Shown in pieces: positions 35,215-43,771 of a stretch of DNA of 64,000 nt. Each line of letters begins with the position of its first letter. Position 1 is the first letter of the stretch. The notes under the pieces are model-generated. The model was not told where the DNA came from, searched no databases, and saw only the letters and a program-made list of their open reading frames with translations. The DNA lies in assembly GCF_049568105.1 (NCBI RefSeq), contig NZ_CP145335.1, forward strand, positions 1,240,001 to 1,304,000. The letters run 5' to 3'. The DNA is from Salinisphaera sp049568105 (GTDB taxonomy: Bacteria; Pseudomonadota; Gammaproteobacteria; Nevskiales; Salinisphaeraceae). The position numbers were made by a program, and so were the translations under genes.

Positions 35215-36281
35215 CTACGGCCCCGGTGCCCAAGCGGGTCTGCATTCTGCGCCTGTCGGCGCTGGGCGACTGCGCCAACGTGGTGCCGGTGGTGCATACG
35301 CTGCGAACGGCCCGGCCGGATATCGAGATCTGCTGGGTCATCAATCGTGGCGAGGCCAGCCTTGTGGCCGATTTGCCAGGCGTGACCTGCTTGGCCTATG
35401 ACAAACGCGGCGGGCGGGGGGCGACCCGCGCGCTCAAGCGTGCTCTGGCCGGCCATCGGTTCGATGCGCTTTTGAACATGCACGCCAGTTGGCGCGCCAA
35501 CCGCATCAGTCGGTTGATCCGGGCTGACCGACGGATCGGTTTCGATCGCCGCCGGGCACGCGACGGCCAGCGATTGTTCGTCGACGAGCGCATTCCGGCG
35601 GTGGGTAGCCGGCATGTGGTGGATGGTTTTCTGGCGTTCGCCGAGGCCCTCGGCGCGCCGGAGCCGGTCTACGACTGGCGAGTGCCGATTGCCGATAGCG
35701 ATCGCGCCGAGGCCGCCCGCCTGCTGCAGGCGTCGGGCGACGACCGGCCGATATTGTTCATCAGCCCCTGTTCTAGCCATGGCATGCGCAATTGGCAGGC
35801 CGAGCGCTATGCAGCGGCGGCCGACCATGCCGTCGCCCGGCACGGCATGCGCTGTGTGTTGGTGGGCGGGCCGAGCGCGGCCGAACAGGCCATGGGGACA
35901 GAGATCATCGCGGCCATGCATAATTCGGCAACCGATTTGATCGGCCAGACCGGGTTAAAACAGCTCTTGGCGTTGTTCGAACACGGCCGGATCTTGCTCA
36001 CCCCCGATTCGGGCCCGGCGCATATGGCCAATGCCACCGGTATCGCGACCATCAGCCTGCATGCCGCGACCGATCCCCGGCGCAGTGGCGCCTATAGATC
36101 GCGTGATCTATGCGTCGACTACTTCGCCGAGGCCGCAATGCGCTATCGTCGCAGTACGCCCGATGCCTTGAAGTGGGGCACCCGTATCGAGGACGATACC
36201 GGCGTCATGGCACTGATTCCAGCCGCCGCGGTCACCGCGCGTATCGACCAGGTCATGCAGGGCCAGCGGGCGGGCGGTTGA
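35211..36281 (+). CDS. Glycosyltransferase family 9 (heptosyltransferase-like)
   Basis: The 356-residue GT-B enzyme has the N-terminal RVCILRLSALGDCANVVPVV, the FISPCSSHGMRNWQAERY segment that binds the nucleotide sugar, and the TPDSGPAHMANA motif of ADP-heptose transferases. It probably adds a heptose or related sugar to the LPS core. It starts at a GTG overlapping the CDF stop. The neighbour is a convergent GT4 gene; hldD, which makes ADP-heptose, is at 56 kb. Confidence 0.9.
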   Translation: MTTAPVPKRVCILRLSALGDCANVVPVVHTLRTARPDIEICWVINRGEASLVADLPGVTCLAYDKRGGRGATRALKRALAGHRFDALLNMHASWRANRISRLIRADRRIGFDRRRARDGQRLFVDERIPAVGSRHVVDGFLAFAEALGAPEPVYDWRVPIADSDRAEAARLLQASGDDRPILFISPCSSHGMRNWQAERYAAAADHAVARHGMRCVLVGGPSAAEQAMGTEIIAAMHNSATDLIGQTGLKQLLALFEHGRILLTPDSGPAHMANATGIATISLHAATDPRRSGAYRSRDLCVDYFAEAAMRYRRSTPDALKWGTRIEDDTGVMALIPAAAVTARIDQVMQGQRAGG

Positions 36282-36295
36282 GCGGCTGTCGAGCG

Positions 36296-36320
36296 GCCAG
36301 GCCAGCTCAAGCGGCCTGGC
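36296..36320. terminator. Hairpin at the GT9/GT4 convergent junction
   Basis: GCCAGGCC and GGCCTGGC form an 8-bp stem around a 9-nt loop spanning the GT4 stop codon, 15 nt after the GT9 stop. It could act on either transcript. There is no T run. Confidence 0.4.
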
Positions 36321-37527
36321 GGGCTGTCGCCAATTCGGACAGGGCCTCGAGCACGCCTGCGACGTGATCGGCGTAGTCGAACTCGTGGCGGGCCCGTGCT
36401 TTCGCGCGATGGCTGAACTCGGCGAACCGAGCATCATCGGCGAGCAGCCGTTCGATGGCATCGGCTGCCGTTGCCGGGGCGACCGACCGCGGTGCGGTAA
36501 TCGAATCGGTGGCCGGCTGGTAGACCCAGGGCGGCAGATCGGCTGGCTGGCGGCACAACTCGATCGTGGCGGGGGCCTCGAGCTCCGGCTCGAGCAGAAA
36601 GCCGTCTCTGCCATGCTCGATGATCTCGGCAATGCCGTCGACTCGGGTCGCGACGACTGGGCAGCCATAAGCCATCGCTTCCACGATGACCCCGCCGAAG
36701 GGTTCGCGTAGGGCCAGATGCAGTAAGCAATCGATCCGGCGATAAAAACCGGCCATATCGGCGAGCAGGCCATGAAAGACGACATGATCGCGGATGCCCA
36801 GCCGGGCAGCCAGGCTCTGTAGTGGCTCGAAAAGCGGCCCAGTGCCGGCGATATGCAACTCGGCGTCCACCCCGCGCCGGCGCAGTGCATGCAGGCAGTA
36901 CAGGCTGGAGGCAATGCCCTTGACCGGTACCAGTCGGGCTGCGATACCGATGCGTAGCGGGCGGTTATGGGGGCGTCGTTTGGTTGCGGCATGCATCGGT
37001 AGCAGATCCGGGCGCAGGGCGTTGCGACAGACCTGGATATTTCCGGTATAGCCCCAGCGAAGCTCCAGCATACGGCGACACGCCTGCGAGTTCGCCAGGA
37101 TGCCTTGCATACGCGACAGAAAGCGGTGCTCGGCCGGGCCGTCCTTAGCTAGCCAGCAGGCGCCTCGGTCCCAGTAAATCCGGGGCTGGCCATCGAAGGC
37201 TTGGCTTTCGCGCAGCGCATCCTCGCCGCTGCCTAGGCGGTTCCAGAACAGGGCCACGTCGATATTCATCTGCGTCGCCAGTTGGCGCAGGCGCAGACGG
37301 CGTAGCGTCGATAGCTGGCGCGGTAGCTTGATCGGGCCGATCCGCTTGGGTTCGTGAACCGTGGCATGTTCGGCGATGGTGGCTGCGATATGCGGATGCA
37401 CGTAGCGGCCCGTCGAGCAGACCGCATGGTCGACCCCGTGTTGCAGCCGGCTGAGCCGGACGAACTGGGCCAGATGATGCTCGGCACCCCCAATGGTGCG
37501 CAGCGCCGCCACGTGGCCGATGCGCAT
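36307..37527 (-). CDS. Glycosyltransferase family 4 (GT-B)
   Basis: A 406-residue GT-B glycosyltransferase. The N-terminal domain starts MRIGHVAALRTIGGAEHH, and the C-terminal Rossmann domain has the RPLRIGIAARLVPVKG segment and the EPFGGVIVEAMAYGCPVVAT nucleotide-sugar site. The ATG at 37527 is preceded by GAGGGAG and removes ten non-family residues from the longer frame. It probably works in LPS or O-chain assembly; donor and acceptor are unknown. Confidence 0.9.
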   Translation of the reverse strand: MRIGHVAALRTIGGAEHHLAQFVRLSRLQHGVDHAVCSTGRYVHPHIAATIAEHATVHEPKRIGPIKLPRQLSTLRRLRLRQLATQMNIDVALFWNRLGSGEDALRESQAFDGQPRIYWDRGACWLAKDGPAEHRFLSRMQGILANSQACRRMLELRWGYTGNIQVCRNALRPDLLPMHAATKRRPHNRPLRIGIAARLVPVKGIASSLYCLHALRRRGVDAELHIAGTGPLFEPLQSLAARLGIRDHVVFHGLLADMAGFYRRIDCLLHLALREPFGGVIVEAMAYGCPVVATRVDGIAEIIEHGRDGFLLEPELEAPATIELCRQPADLPPWVYQPATDSITAPRSVAPATAADAIERLLADDARFAEFSHRAKARARHEFDYADHVAGVLEALSELATARQAA

Positions 37528-37604
37528 ATTATTCTCCCTCGTGCGAAGCCCGGCCACTCGATGACAGTGCTCATCGGGCCGGGCACCGCCGGTTGCGTTC
37601 GGGC

Positions 37605-38081
37605 TTATTCGGCCGGTTCGTTTTCCAGCGAAAGTACGAAGTCCCAGTGCGCTTTGTCGACCGGCATTACTGACAGCCGGTTGCCCTTGCGGACCAGGGG
37701 AAAGCCTTCGAGCTCATCGGCATAGGCTTTGATTTCGGACAGCGGGATCACGCGTTCGAGTTCGCGTTCGAAGGTGACATCGACCCGGTACCAGCGCGGG
37801 TTGTCGAGGTTGGATTTCGGATCGTAGTGGGGGTCCTCCGGGTCGAAAGCTGTATCGTCCGGATAGCCTTCGCGCGAGATGCGCATGATGCCGACCACGC
37901 CAGGGACTTTGGTATTGGAATGGTAGAAAAAGGCGAGATCGCCTTCCGACATGCCATCGCGCATGAAATTGCGCGCCTGATAGTTGCGAACCCCGTCCCA
38001 GCCTTCAGTCTGATTCGGGCGGTTCTGCAAATCCTGAATACTGAACTCGTCGGGTTCGGACTTCATCAGCCAGTAGCGCAT
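37605..38081 (-). CDS. EVE (ASCH/PUA-like) domain protein
   Basis: The 158-residue protein is a single EVE domain: MRYWLMKSEPDEFSIQDL, WDGVRNYQARNFMRD, GDLAFFYHSN and a C-terminal NRLSVMPVD. EVE domains belong to the PUA-like superfamily and are thought to bind modified bases in DNA or RNA. No restriction or modification genes are nearby, so a housekeeping role is more likely. Confidence 0.93.
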   Translation of the reverse strand: MRYWLMKSEPDEFSIQDLQNRPNQTEGWDGVRNYQARNFMRDGMSEGDLAFFYHSNTKVPGVVGIMRISREGYPDDTAFDPEDPHYDPKSNLDNPRWYRVDVTFERELERVIPLSEIKAYADELEGFPLVRKGNRLSVMPVDKAHWDFVLSLENEPAE

Positions 38082-38163
38082 GATTTCGCCTGTTACCGTT
38101 TACAAAACAGCTTGGGATTGTATGCGCTGCGGCACCGGTGTGCATCAGACGGCCAGGGTGGGG

Positions 38164-38742
38164 TCAGGTGCTGCGCGATGCGCGGTACACGCCACGTTCT
38201 GTCACGACCGAGGCCAGTTCGATATCCCAGGGGCGGGTTTCGATCGCCGGCAGGCGCTGGCATTCGAAGGCCAGGCCGATACGAGTCGGGCTGCGATAGC
38301 CACGATCGCGTACCGGGGCCAGCGTACGGTCGTAGAATCCGCCGCCGAGTCCGATACGATGCGCGCCGGCGTCGAAACCGGCTAATGGCATGATCAAGAC
38401 ATCCAGAGCGTTGACCGGGTGGCTCCAGCCGGCAGGCTCCTGTACGCCAAGGTTTGAGCGAGTCCAGCGCCCGTTCCGGGCGACGGGCACGAATCGTAAT
38501 TGGTCGTGGCTGACCCGCGGATAGTAGAACCGCCGATCGCGACGTCCAAGCATATGTTGTACAACGCTCGGATCGATTTCGCTGGGCAACGGCCAATACA
38601 GGCCGATGTGGCGGGCTCTGCGCATTTCCGGAAGCCGGCCAAGATAGCGACAAGCCGCAATGCTGGCGCGTTGTCTCTGGACCGCGGTCAGGCGGCGTCG
38701 GGCGGCCAGGGCGGTTTTGCGCTGATCGGCGACGGTAGCCAT
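38164..38742 (-). CDS. fau: 5-formyltetrahydrofolate cyclo-ligase
   Basis: This enzyme converts 5-formyl-THF to 5,10-methenyl-THF with ATP. From the ATG at 38742 the product is 192 residues, with the family lines IGLYWPLPSEID, PLAGFDAGAHRIGLGGGFYDR (substrate loop) and GLAFECQRLP. The longer frame to 38796 would run into the 6S RNA gene. zapA, 6S RNA and fau in this order is the classic gammaproteobacterial layout. Confidence 0.93.
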   Translation of the reverse strand: MATVADQRKTALAARRRLTAVQRQRASIAACRYLGRLPEMRRARHIGLYWPLPSEIDPSVVQHMLGRRDRRFYYPRVSHDQLRFVPVARNGRWTRSNLGVQEPAGWSHPVNALDVLIMPLAGFDAGAHRIGLGGGFYDRTLAPVRDRGYRSPTRIGLAFECQRLPAIETRPWDIELASVVTERGVYRASRST

Positions 38743-38765
38743 AGACAGGAACATAAAAAAGCGGG

Positions 38766-38954
38766 AACCGACATTCCCGCCTGTGCCGTCGGCCATCCAC
38801 TATCCTTGAGACAAGCGCTCAAGTGGGGCGTTTCTCGACGCATTAGGTTTCCCGCTGCAAGGCGGGCATACTCACCTGCGCCGGTTCCCGCCCCTGGTTA
38901 GGTAATTAGGCTCAAGGGAACCGGGAGGCCATCGTACACCGCAGGAATGTCGGC
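38766..38954 (-). ncRNA. ssrS: 6S RNA
   Basis: Between zapA and fau the minus strand folds as 6S RNA. CCGACATTCC at the 5' end (near 38953) pairs perfectly with GGAATGTCGG at the 3' end (from 38768), giving a closed 189-nt rod. The central region shows the expected features: CCCTTGAGCC on the left arm, CTCAAGG on the right arm, and a middle GGTGAGTATGCCCG ... CGGGAAACCTAA like the E. coli apical stem. It binds sigma70 RNA polymerase in stationary phase. Ends are estimated to within a few bases. Confidence 0.9.
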
Positions 38955-39082
38955 AGTTTTATGGTACGCCCGAGACCGGGCCATGACAAACACGAATTGC
39001 GCTAATTTCGTCTGATCCAACAAGCAGCTGGCCAATTGCTGCCGTATCGTCGTCGGGCTCGGGCGTGGCGCCCGGCCGGGTG

Positions 39083-39418
39083 CTAGCCGGAGGAGGAGCC
39101 GTCTAGCGCCGATTCGATCCGGTGCTGGAGTTGGTACAGACGCTCGGCCATTTCTTCATCGGTGGCAGCCAGGCTGGCGTCCTGGCGTTCCACGCGGCGC
39201 TGCAGATCCAATAGGTCGCGGGCGATGTTGAGTGCGGCCATGATCGCAATCCGCTCGGTGCCGAGGGTCTTGCCCTGGCGCTGGATCGAGGCCATCCGCT
39301 TGGACAAATATTCGGCCGAACGCAACAGGGAGTCGCGCTCGTCCTCTGGACAGGACACCGGGTACTCGCGGCCGAGGATGCGGATGGTCAGTGCGGTTTG
39401 TTGTTTGTCGGTAGTCAT
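39083..39418 (-). CDS. zapA: Cell division protein ZapA
   Basis: ZapA bundles FtsZ filaments at the division site. The 111-residue product has the N-terminal ILGREYPVSCPEDERDSLLRSAEYL domain and a long C-terminal coiled coil (about 70-105). It lies upstream of 6S RNA and fau and 62 nt after a small ZapB-like coiled-coil gene, a standard arrangement. Confidence 0.94.
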   Translation of the reverse strand: MTTDKQQTALTIRILGREYPVSCPEDERDSLLRSAEYLSKRMASIQRQGKTLGTERIAIMAALNIARDLLDLQRRVERQDASLAATDEEMAERLYQLQHRIESALDGSSSG

Positions 39419-39480
39419 GATGTCCGCCCGTGCCCTGAATCAGACCCGGCGTGGTAGGGCACGCTCGACCGGGACTTGCT

Positions 39481-39678
39481 CTAAACCTTACCCGCTTCGG
39501 CCTCGAGCGCGCGAATACGCTCGATCACGCCACTCAGCCGTTCGCGGATCTCGCGATTGCGTTGGGCTTCGGCCTCATGCGCCGCCTTGAGCGTATCGTA
39601 ATCGCTCTGCAAGCGTTGATAGGCCGTCAACAACTCGTGGATCTGCGCTTCGAATTCGGCGAGATCGAACTGGTTCAT
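39481..39678 (-). CDS. TIGR02449 family small coiled-coil protein (ZapB-like)
   Basis: From the ATG at 39678 (GAGGAG about 8 nt upstream) the product is 65 residues, almost wholly coiled coil (LLTAYQRLQSDYDTLKAAHE). The TIGR02449 family is found directly upstream of zapA in gammaproteobacteria and is presumed to act with it in division. The longer in-frame start at 39747 overlaps a terminator and is rejected. Confidence 0.85.
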   Translation of the reverse strand: MNQFDLAEFEAQIHELLTAYQRLQSDYDTLKAAHEAEAQRNREIRERLSGVIERIRALEAEAGKV

Positions 39679-39749
39679 GGCGCGCTCCTCGGGCTGGTTT
39701 CGAGTATAGACGGGTATGTATTGAGACAAAACAGTCGCGATAAACATGG

Positions 39750-39775
39750 AAAAGCCCGGCCGAAGCCGGGCTTTT
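39750..39775. terminator. Bidirectional intrinsic terminator downstream of the Do-type protease gene
   Basis: AAAAGCCCGGC-CGAA-GCCGGGCTTTT is a perfect 11-bp stem with a tetraloop and A/T flanks on both sides. It ends the protease transcript (stop at 39802, minus strand) just upstream of the TIGR02449-zapA unit. Confidence 0.9.
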
Positions 39776-39801
39776 CAGGCCCCGGGGGCGATTCCGGCCG
39801 A

Positions 39802-41217
39802 TTACTGGATCAGCAGGAACAGGGCGCCCTGGCCACGGCGGATATGCAGCAACAATTGCTTGGTATCCGGGCCTGCCAGTTTGTGCAGCTGGGATACGCT
39901 GTTGATGTGCTGGCGATTGACCGAGGTGATGACATCGCCCGGGCGCAGACCTGCCTGAGCCGCGGGGCTGCCGCGCTGGACATCCTCGACCACGACACCT
40001 TCGACTTCGCCGGACAGCGGATTATCGTCGGTCAGCGGGGCGAATTGGGCGCCGGCCAGGTTTTTGTTCAGCGAGCCGCCGGTGCTGGAATTGCCGGCAC
40101 CGGTCATTTCGGACGCCTTGGCCAGCGTGGCCTGGATCTGCTTCTTATCGCCGTCGCGCAGTAGGCTGATCGTGACCTTGTCGCCCGGCGAGCGCAGGCC
40201 GATGGCGTTTTGCAGATCCGAGAAGTTGTCGATGCCCTTGCCGTTGACCGCCGTGATCACGTCACGTTGCTGGATCCCGGCCTTGGCCGCTGGCGAATCC
40301 GGCATGACCTGGGCGATGACCACGCCCTGTTCGACCTTCAAGCCAAAGGCCTTGGCCAGTTCCGGCGTCAGGTTCTGGCCGACTACGCCGAGCATGCCGC
40401 GTTTGACCTTGCCGTATTTGACCAACTGGTGGTAGACGGTCTGGACCAGGTTCGACGGAATAGCGAAGCCGATGCCGATGTTGCCGCCGGTCTGCGACAG
40501 GATTTCGCTGTTGATGCCGACCAGCTGTCCGTGCAGGTTAAGCAAAGCGCCGCCGGAATTGCCGGGATTGATCGAGGCATCGGTCTGGATGAAGTTCTGG
40601 TAGCGATTGCCTTGGCCGCCCTGCGGGTTGCCGATATGCCGGCCGAGGCCAGATACAATGCCCGAGGTCACGGTCTGGCGCAGGCCGAACGGATTGCCCA
40701 CAGCGACCACGAAATCGCCCACCTGGAGTTTGTCCGAGTCGGCGAGCTTGAGATGGGTGAGCTTGTCGGCCTTGATTCGGATCACGGCGAGGTCGGTGGC
40801 CGGATCGGTGCCTACGACCTTGGCCTTGAACTGGCGATTGTCTTTGAGGCGGACTTCGATCTTCTCAGCGTCTCGGACCACGTGATAGTTGGTCACGATA
40901 TAGCCCTTGTCCGAGTTCACGATCACCCCCGAGCCGGTTGCGGTCGGGTGTTGCATCTGCGGGCGCTGCTGCTGCGGCGCGTTAAAGAACTGCCGAAAGA
41001 AGGGATCGTTGAATAGCGGATTGTTGGGCTGTTGCTGGGCCTTGCCGGTCACCACCACGTTCACGACCGCCGGCAGTGTCTTGTGCAGCATCGGCGCCAG
41101 CGAGGGATTGTCCCCGGAGAGCATGCCGCTGGGAATGGAGGCCTGGGCGCTCGTGCCCAACAACGTCAGAAGTAGCAGGAAAAACGCGCGATAGCGCATG
41201 GATGCGAGTGTTGTCAT
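39802..41217 (-). CDS. Do-family periplasmic serine protease (DegP/MucD)
   Basis: A 471-residue HtrA-type protease/chaperone. A signal peptide ends near residue 27 (SAQAS). The trypsin-like domain has the triad His112 (TNYHVV), Asp142 (TDLAVI) and Ser221 (GNSGGALL). Two PDZ domains follow (about 265-360 and 380-465). It degrades misfolded envelope proteins. An ATG six codons in (41199) is an alternative start. It follows sohB, another envelope protease, on the same strand. Confidence 0.94.
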   Translation of the reverse strand: MTTLASMRYRAFFLLLLTLLGTSAQASIPSGMLSGDNPSLAPMLHKTLPAVVNVVVTGKAQQQPNNPLFNDPFFRQFFNAPQQQRPQMQHPTATGSGVIVNSDKGYIVTNYHVVRDAEKIEVRLKDNRQFKAKVVGTDPATDLAVIRIKADKLTHLKLADSDKLQVGDFVVAVGNPFGLRQTVTSGIVSGLGRHIGNPQGGQGNRYQNFIQTDASINPGNSGGALLNLHGQLVGINSEILSQTGGNIGIGFAIPSNLVQTVYHQLVKYGKVKRGMLGVVGQNLTPELAKAFGLKVEQGVVIAQVMPDSPAAKAGIQQRDVITAVNGKGIDNFSDLQNAIGLRSPGDKVTISLLRDGDKKQIQATLAKASEMTGAGNSSTGGSLNKNLAGAQFAPLTDDNPLSGEVEGVVVEDVQRGSPAAQAGLRPGDVITSVNRQHINSVSQLHKLAGPDTKQLLLHIRRGQGALFLLIQ

Positions 41218-41487
41218 AGATCCTTACTCGTCGGTATCACCAAACGACCGGCAGCGCCGGCATCGTCCCCAGCCCTGTGACCGCCGCGCGCGCTACGAGT
41301 TTCATGTAGGGTGAAATTAAGCACGTTAGCGATGCCTTAACCGGCGCCACGAAGGCGTTACACAATCGATTGCCGAGCGCGTTGCCCGCTCGCACGGTGC
41401 CTGCCCCATGGCATCAGATCGTGTTGTGCGCTTCGTCTGACGCCCAGGGCATGCAATGCACGATGTCGTAATGACGCGGCCCAGGGC

Positions 41488-42546
41488 CTAATACCGCCGT
41501 GCGCCGATTTCGGCCCGGCTCAGACCCTGTTCGTGCACGGTACGAGCCATGAGCCGGCTGGCTTGGCCGCCTAGGCGTGCCAGCACGCCGCGCGGCTGGC
41601 GTATCGCAACGGTAAATACGTCGCGCCCGTCGCGGGCGGCTGCGAGCATGAGATCGTCGCTGGTGCTGACCTCGTCGACCAGCTGCTTGTCGAGAGCCTG
41701 GCTGCCGTACCAGTGTTCGCCGGTGGCCACCGAGTCGATGTCCACGGCCCGACGATGCTGGGCAACGAACTGCTTGAACAGGCCGTGGGTGTCCTCCAGT
41801 TCTTCGCGGAATTTCTGCCGGCCGGTTTCGGTGTTCTCGCCGAACAGGGTCAGCGTGCGCTTGTAGTCGCCCGCGGTATGCATTTCGAAATCGATATGCT
41901 TGTCGCCCAGCCAGCGGTTGAAGTTGGGCATCTGGGCGACCACGCCGATCGAGCCGATAATGGCGAACGGCGCGGCTACGATGCGATCGCCGACGCAGGC
42001 CATCATATAGCCGCCACTGGCAGCCACTCGATCGACGGCCACGGTCAGGTGCACACCGGCATCGCGCAGACGAGTCAGTTGGGAGGCGGCTAGGCCGTAG
42101 CTATGGACCATGCCGCCACCAGACTCCAGCCGTAGCAGCACCTCGTCTTCGGCCTCGGTGACCTGGAGCAGGGCATTGATCGACTCGCGCAGCCCTTCGA
42201 CCGCCGAAGCGCGGATATCACCGTCGAAATCCAGCACGAACAGCCGCTGGGGGGCATGCTTCTTGCCGAGCTTTTCGGCCTTGGCTTTCTGCTTGGCTTC
42301 CTGTTTGCGCTGCTTGGCCCGGGCTTTTTTTTCGGCGCCGTTGAGCAGCGCATCCGACAGCGTATCGCCCATGCGTTCCAGTCGATCGTTGACCCGCTCG
42401 ACCGACAGGCGGCGATTTTTCTCCCGTTTGACATTCATCGCGCTAGACGCGATCAAGATCACGATCACCGCGAACGCGGCGACCAGGGTGAGGGTTTTGG
42501 CCAGGAACAGCCCGTAGTTCAGGCCGAAGGTGGCAATCCAATCCAT
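41488..42546 (-). CDS. sohB: Inner-membrane peptidase SohB (S49)
   Basis: The 352-residue S49-family protease has one N-terminal membrane span at about 17-35 and a Lys/Ala-rich basic segment at about 70-97. The catalytic domain has nucleophile Ser177 in AASGGYMMA and general base Lys229 in DYKRT, at the 52-residue spacing of the family. It likely clears membrane or exported polypeptides. The ATG at 42546 starts MDWIATFG, the usual opening. Confidence 0.93.
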   Translation of the reverse strand: MDWIATFGLNYGLFLAKTLTLVAAFAVIVILIASSAMNVKREKNRRLSVERVNDRLERMGDTLSDALLNGAEKKARAKQRKQEAKQKAKAEKLGKKHAPQRLFVLDFDGDIRASAVEGLRESINALLQVTEAEDEVLLRLESGGGMVHSYGLAASQLTRLRDAGVHLTVAVDRVAASGGYMMACVGDRIVAAPFAIIGSIGVVAQMPNFNRWLGDKHIDFEMHTAGDYKRTLTLFGENTETGRQKFREELEDTHGLFKQFVAQHRRAVDIDSVATGEHWYGSQALDKQLVDEVSTSDDLMLAAARDGRDVFTVAIRQPRGVLARLGGQASRLMARTVHEQGLSRAEIGARRY

Positions 42547-42675
42547 GAGCGCATGTCCTGTTGAATGAGTTCTTGGCGCCGGCAGCAACGTGTTCTCAGG
42601 CCGAGCCGATAATACGATGCCTGCTAAGCAGGCCGGTGCCCGGACGCACCTTGGGCACCGGGCTCGGTGCTCGAA

Positions 42676-43677
42676 TCAGGCCCAGCCCGCCAGCTGCTCG
42701 CGGATCAGGCGAGCAAACATCTCGATATGATCCTCGCGATCGTTGAGCGCGGGAATATATCGTAGAGCCTGGCCGCCGGCGCCCTCAAAGTAACCGCGGT
42801 TTTCTTCGCGAATCTCTTCGAGCGTTTCGAGACAGTCCGATGAAAAACCAGGGCAGATGACATCGACGGTATCGATATTGGGGTCCGCGCCCCAGGCTTT
42901 CATGGTTTCATCGAGATAAGGCTGCAGCCAGGGTTCGCGGCCGAAGCGCGACTGGAAACAGACCTTGTAGTCATTGCGTGATAGGCCCAGCGCATCAGCC
43001 AGAAGCTGGGCGGTAATGCCGCAGTCGCGCGGATAGGGGTCGCCTTGTTTGACGTAGCGCTTGGGAATGCCGTGGAACGACATCACCAGTTTGTCGGCAC
43101 GGCCGTGGGTCTGCCAGTGCTCGCGTACCGAGGCTGCCAGGGCCGCGATATAGCCCGGGTCGTCGTGATAGCGGTTGATCTGGCGCAGTGCCGGCGGCTC
43201 TGGCCAGTCCTCGAGGACCTCGCTGACCTTGTCGAAGGTCGTGGCCACCGTGGTCGCCGAGTACTGGGGATAGGCGGGAAACACCAGCACCTTGCGACAG
43301 CCTGCCGCATGCAGTTCTTCCAGTGCCGACTCGATCGATGGATTGCCGTAGCGCATGCCCAGGGCCACATGCACCGGCGTAGACATCTGGGCACTCAGCT
43401 TGGCCTGGATACCGGCCGCCTGACGCCGGGCATAGACGATCAGCGGCGACCCCTCATCCATCCAGACCGAACGATAGCCTTCGGCCGAGTTCTTGGGGCG
43501 CACCGTGAGAATGACGCCGTACAGGATCGGCAGCCAGGCCGCCCGGTTGAGATCGATCACTCGACGATCGCTGAGAAACTCGCGCAGATAACGGCGAACC
43601 GACTTCACCGAGGTATCGTCGGGACTGCCGAGGTTGGTGAACAGCACACCGACCGGGGCGGACTCTTCGCGGCTCAT
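42676..43677 (-). CDS. hemH: Ferrochelatase
   Basis: HemH inserts iron into protoporphyrin IX to make protoheme. The 333-residue protein has the N-terminal GVLFTNLGSPD, the MSFHGIPKRYVKQGDPY motif with the catalytic His, and a C-terminal CPGFSSDCLETLEEI segment with the conserved Glu. It follows the symporter block on the same strand but is separated from it by a hairpin. Confidence 0.96.
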   Translation of the reverse strand: MSREESAPVGVLFTNLGSPDDTSVKSVRRYLREFLSDRRVIDLNRAAWLPILYGVILTVRPKNSAEGYRSVWMDEGSPLIVYARRQAAGIQAKLSAQMSTPVHVALGMRYGNPSIESALEELHAAGCRKVLVFPAYPQYSATTVATTFDKVSEVLEDWPEPPALRQINRYHDDPGYIAALAASVREHWQTHGRADKLVMSFHGIPKRYVKQGDPYPRDCGITAQLLADALGLSRNDYKVCFQSRFGREPWLQPYLDETMKAWGADPNIDTVDVICPGFSSDCLETLEEIREENRGYFEGAGGQALRYIPALNDREDHIEMFARLIREQLAGWA

Positions 43678-43736
43678 TATTGGTCCTTGCTATCGTGTTT
43701 TTCGTTTCGATACTTAAGGGTAATCGATCCGGATGC

Positions 43737-43761
43737 AACCGCCCCGTAAAACGGGGCGGTT
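43737..43761 (-). terminator. Hairpin terminator after the AGCS symporter gene
   Basis: AACCGCCCCG and CGGGGCGGTT form a perfect 10-bp stem with a five-base loop, starting 10 nt past the symporter stop on the minus strand. Only a weak T content follows, so termination may be partial, with read-through into hemH. Confidence 0.65.
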
Positions 43762-43771
43762 GGGGCGCCAT

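Noticed and set aside
34189..35921. Long minus-strand frames opposite the CDF and GT9 genes
   Set aside because: They are antisense to two well-supported genes and carry no recognisable domain.
41218..41487. A possible sigmaE promoter ahead of the Do-type protease gene
   Set aside because: Only a partial -35-like GAAACT could be found, with no convincing -10, so it was not reported as a site.
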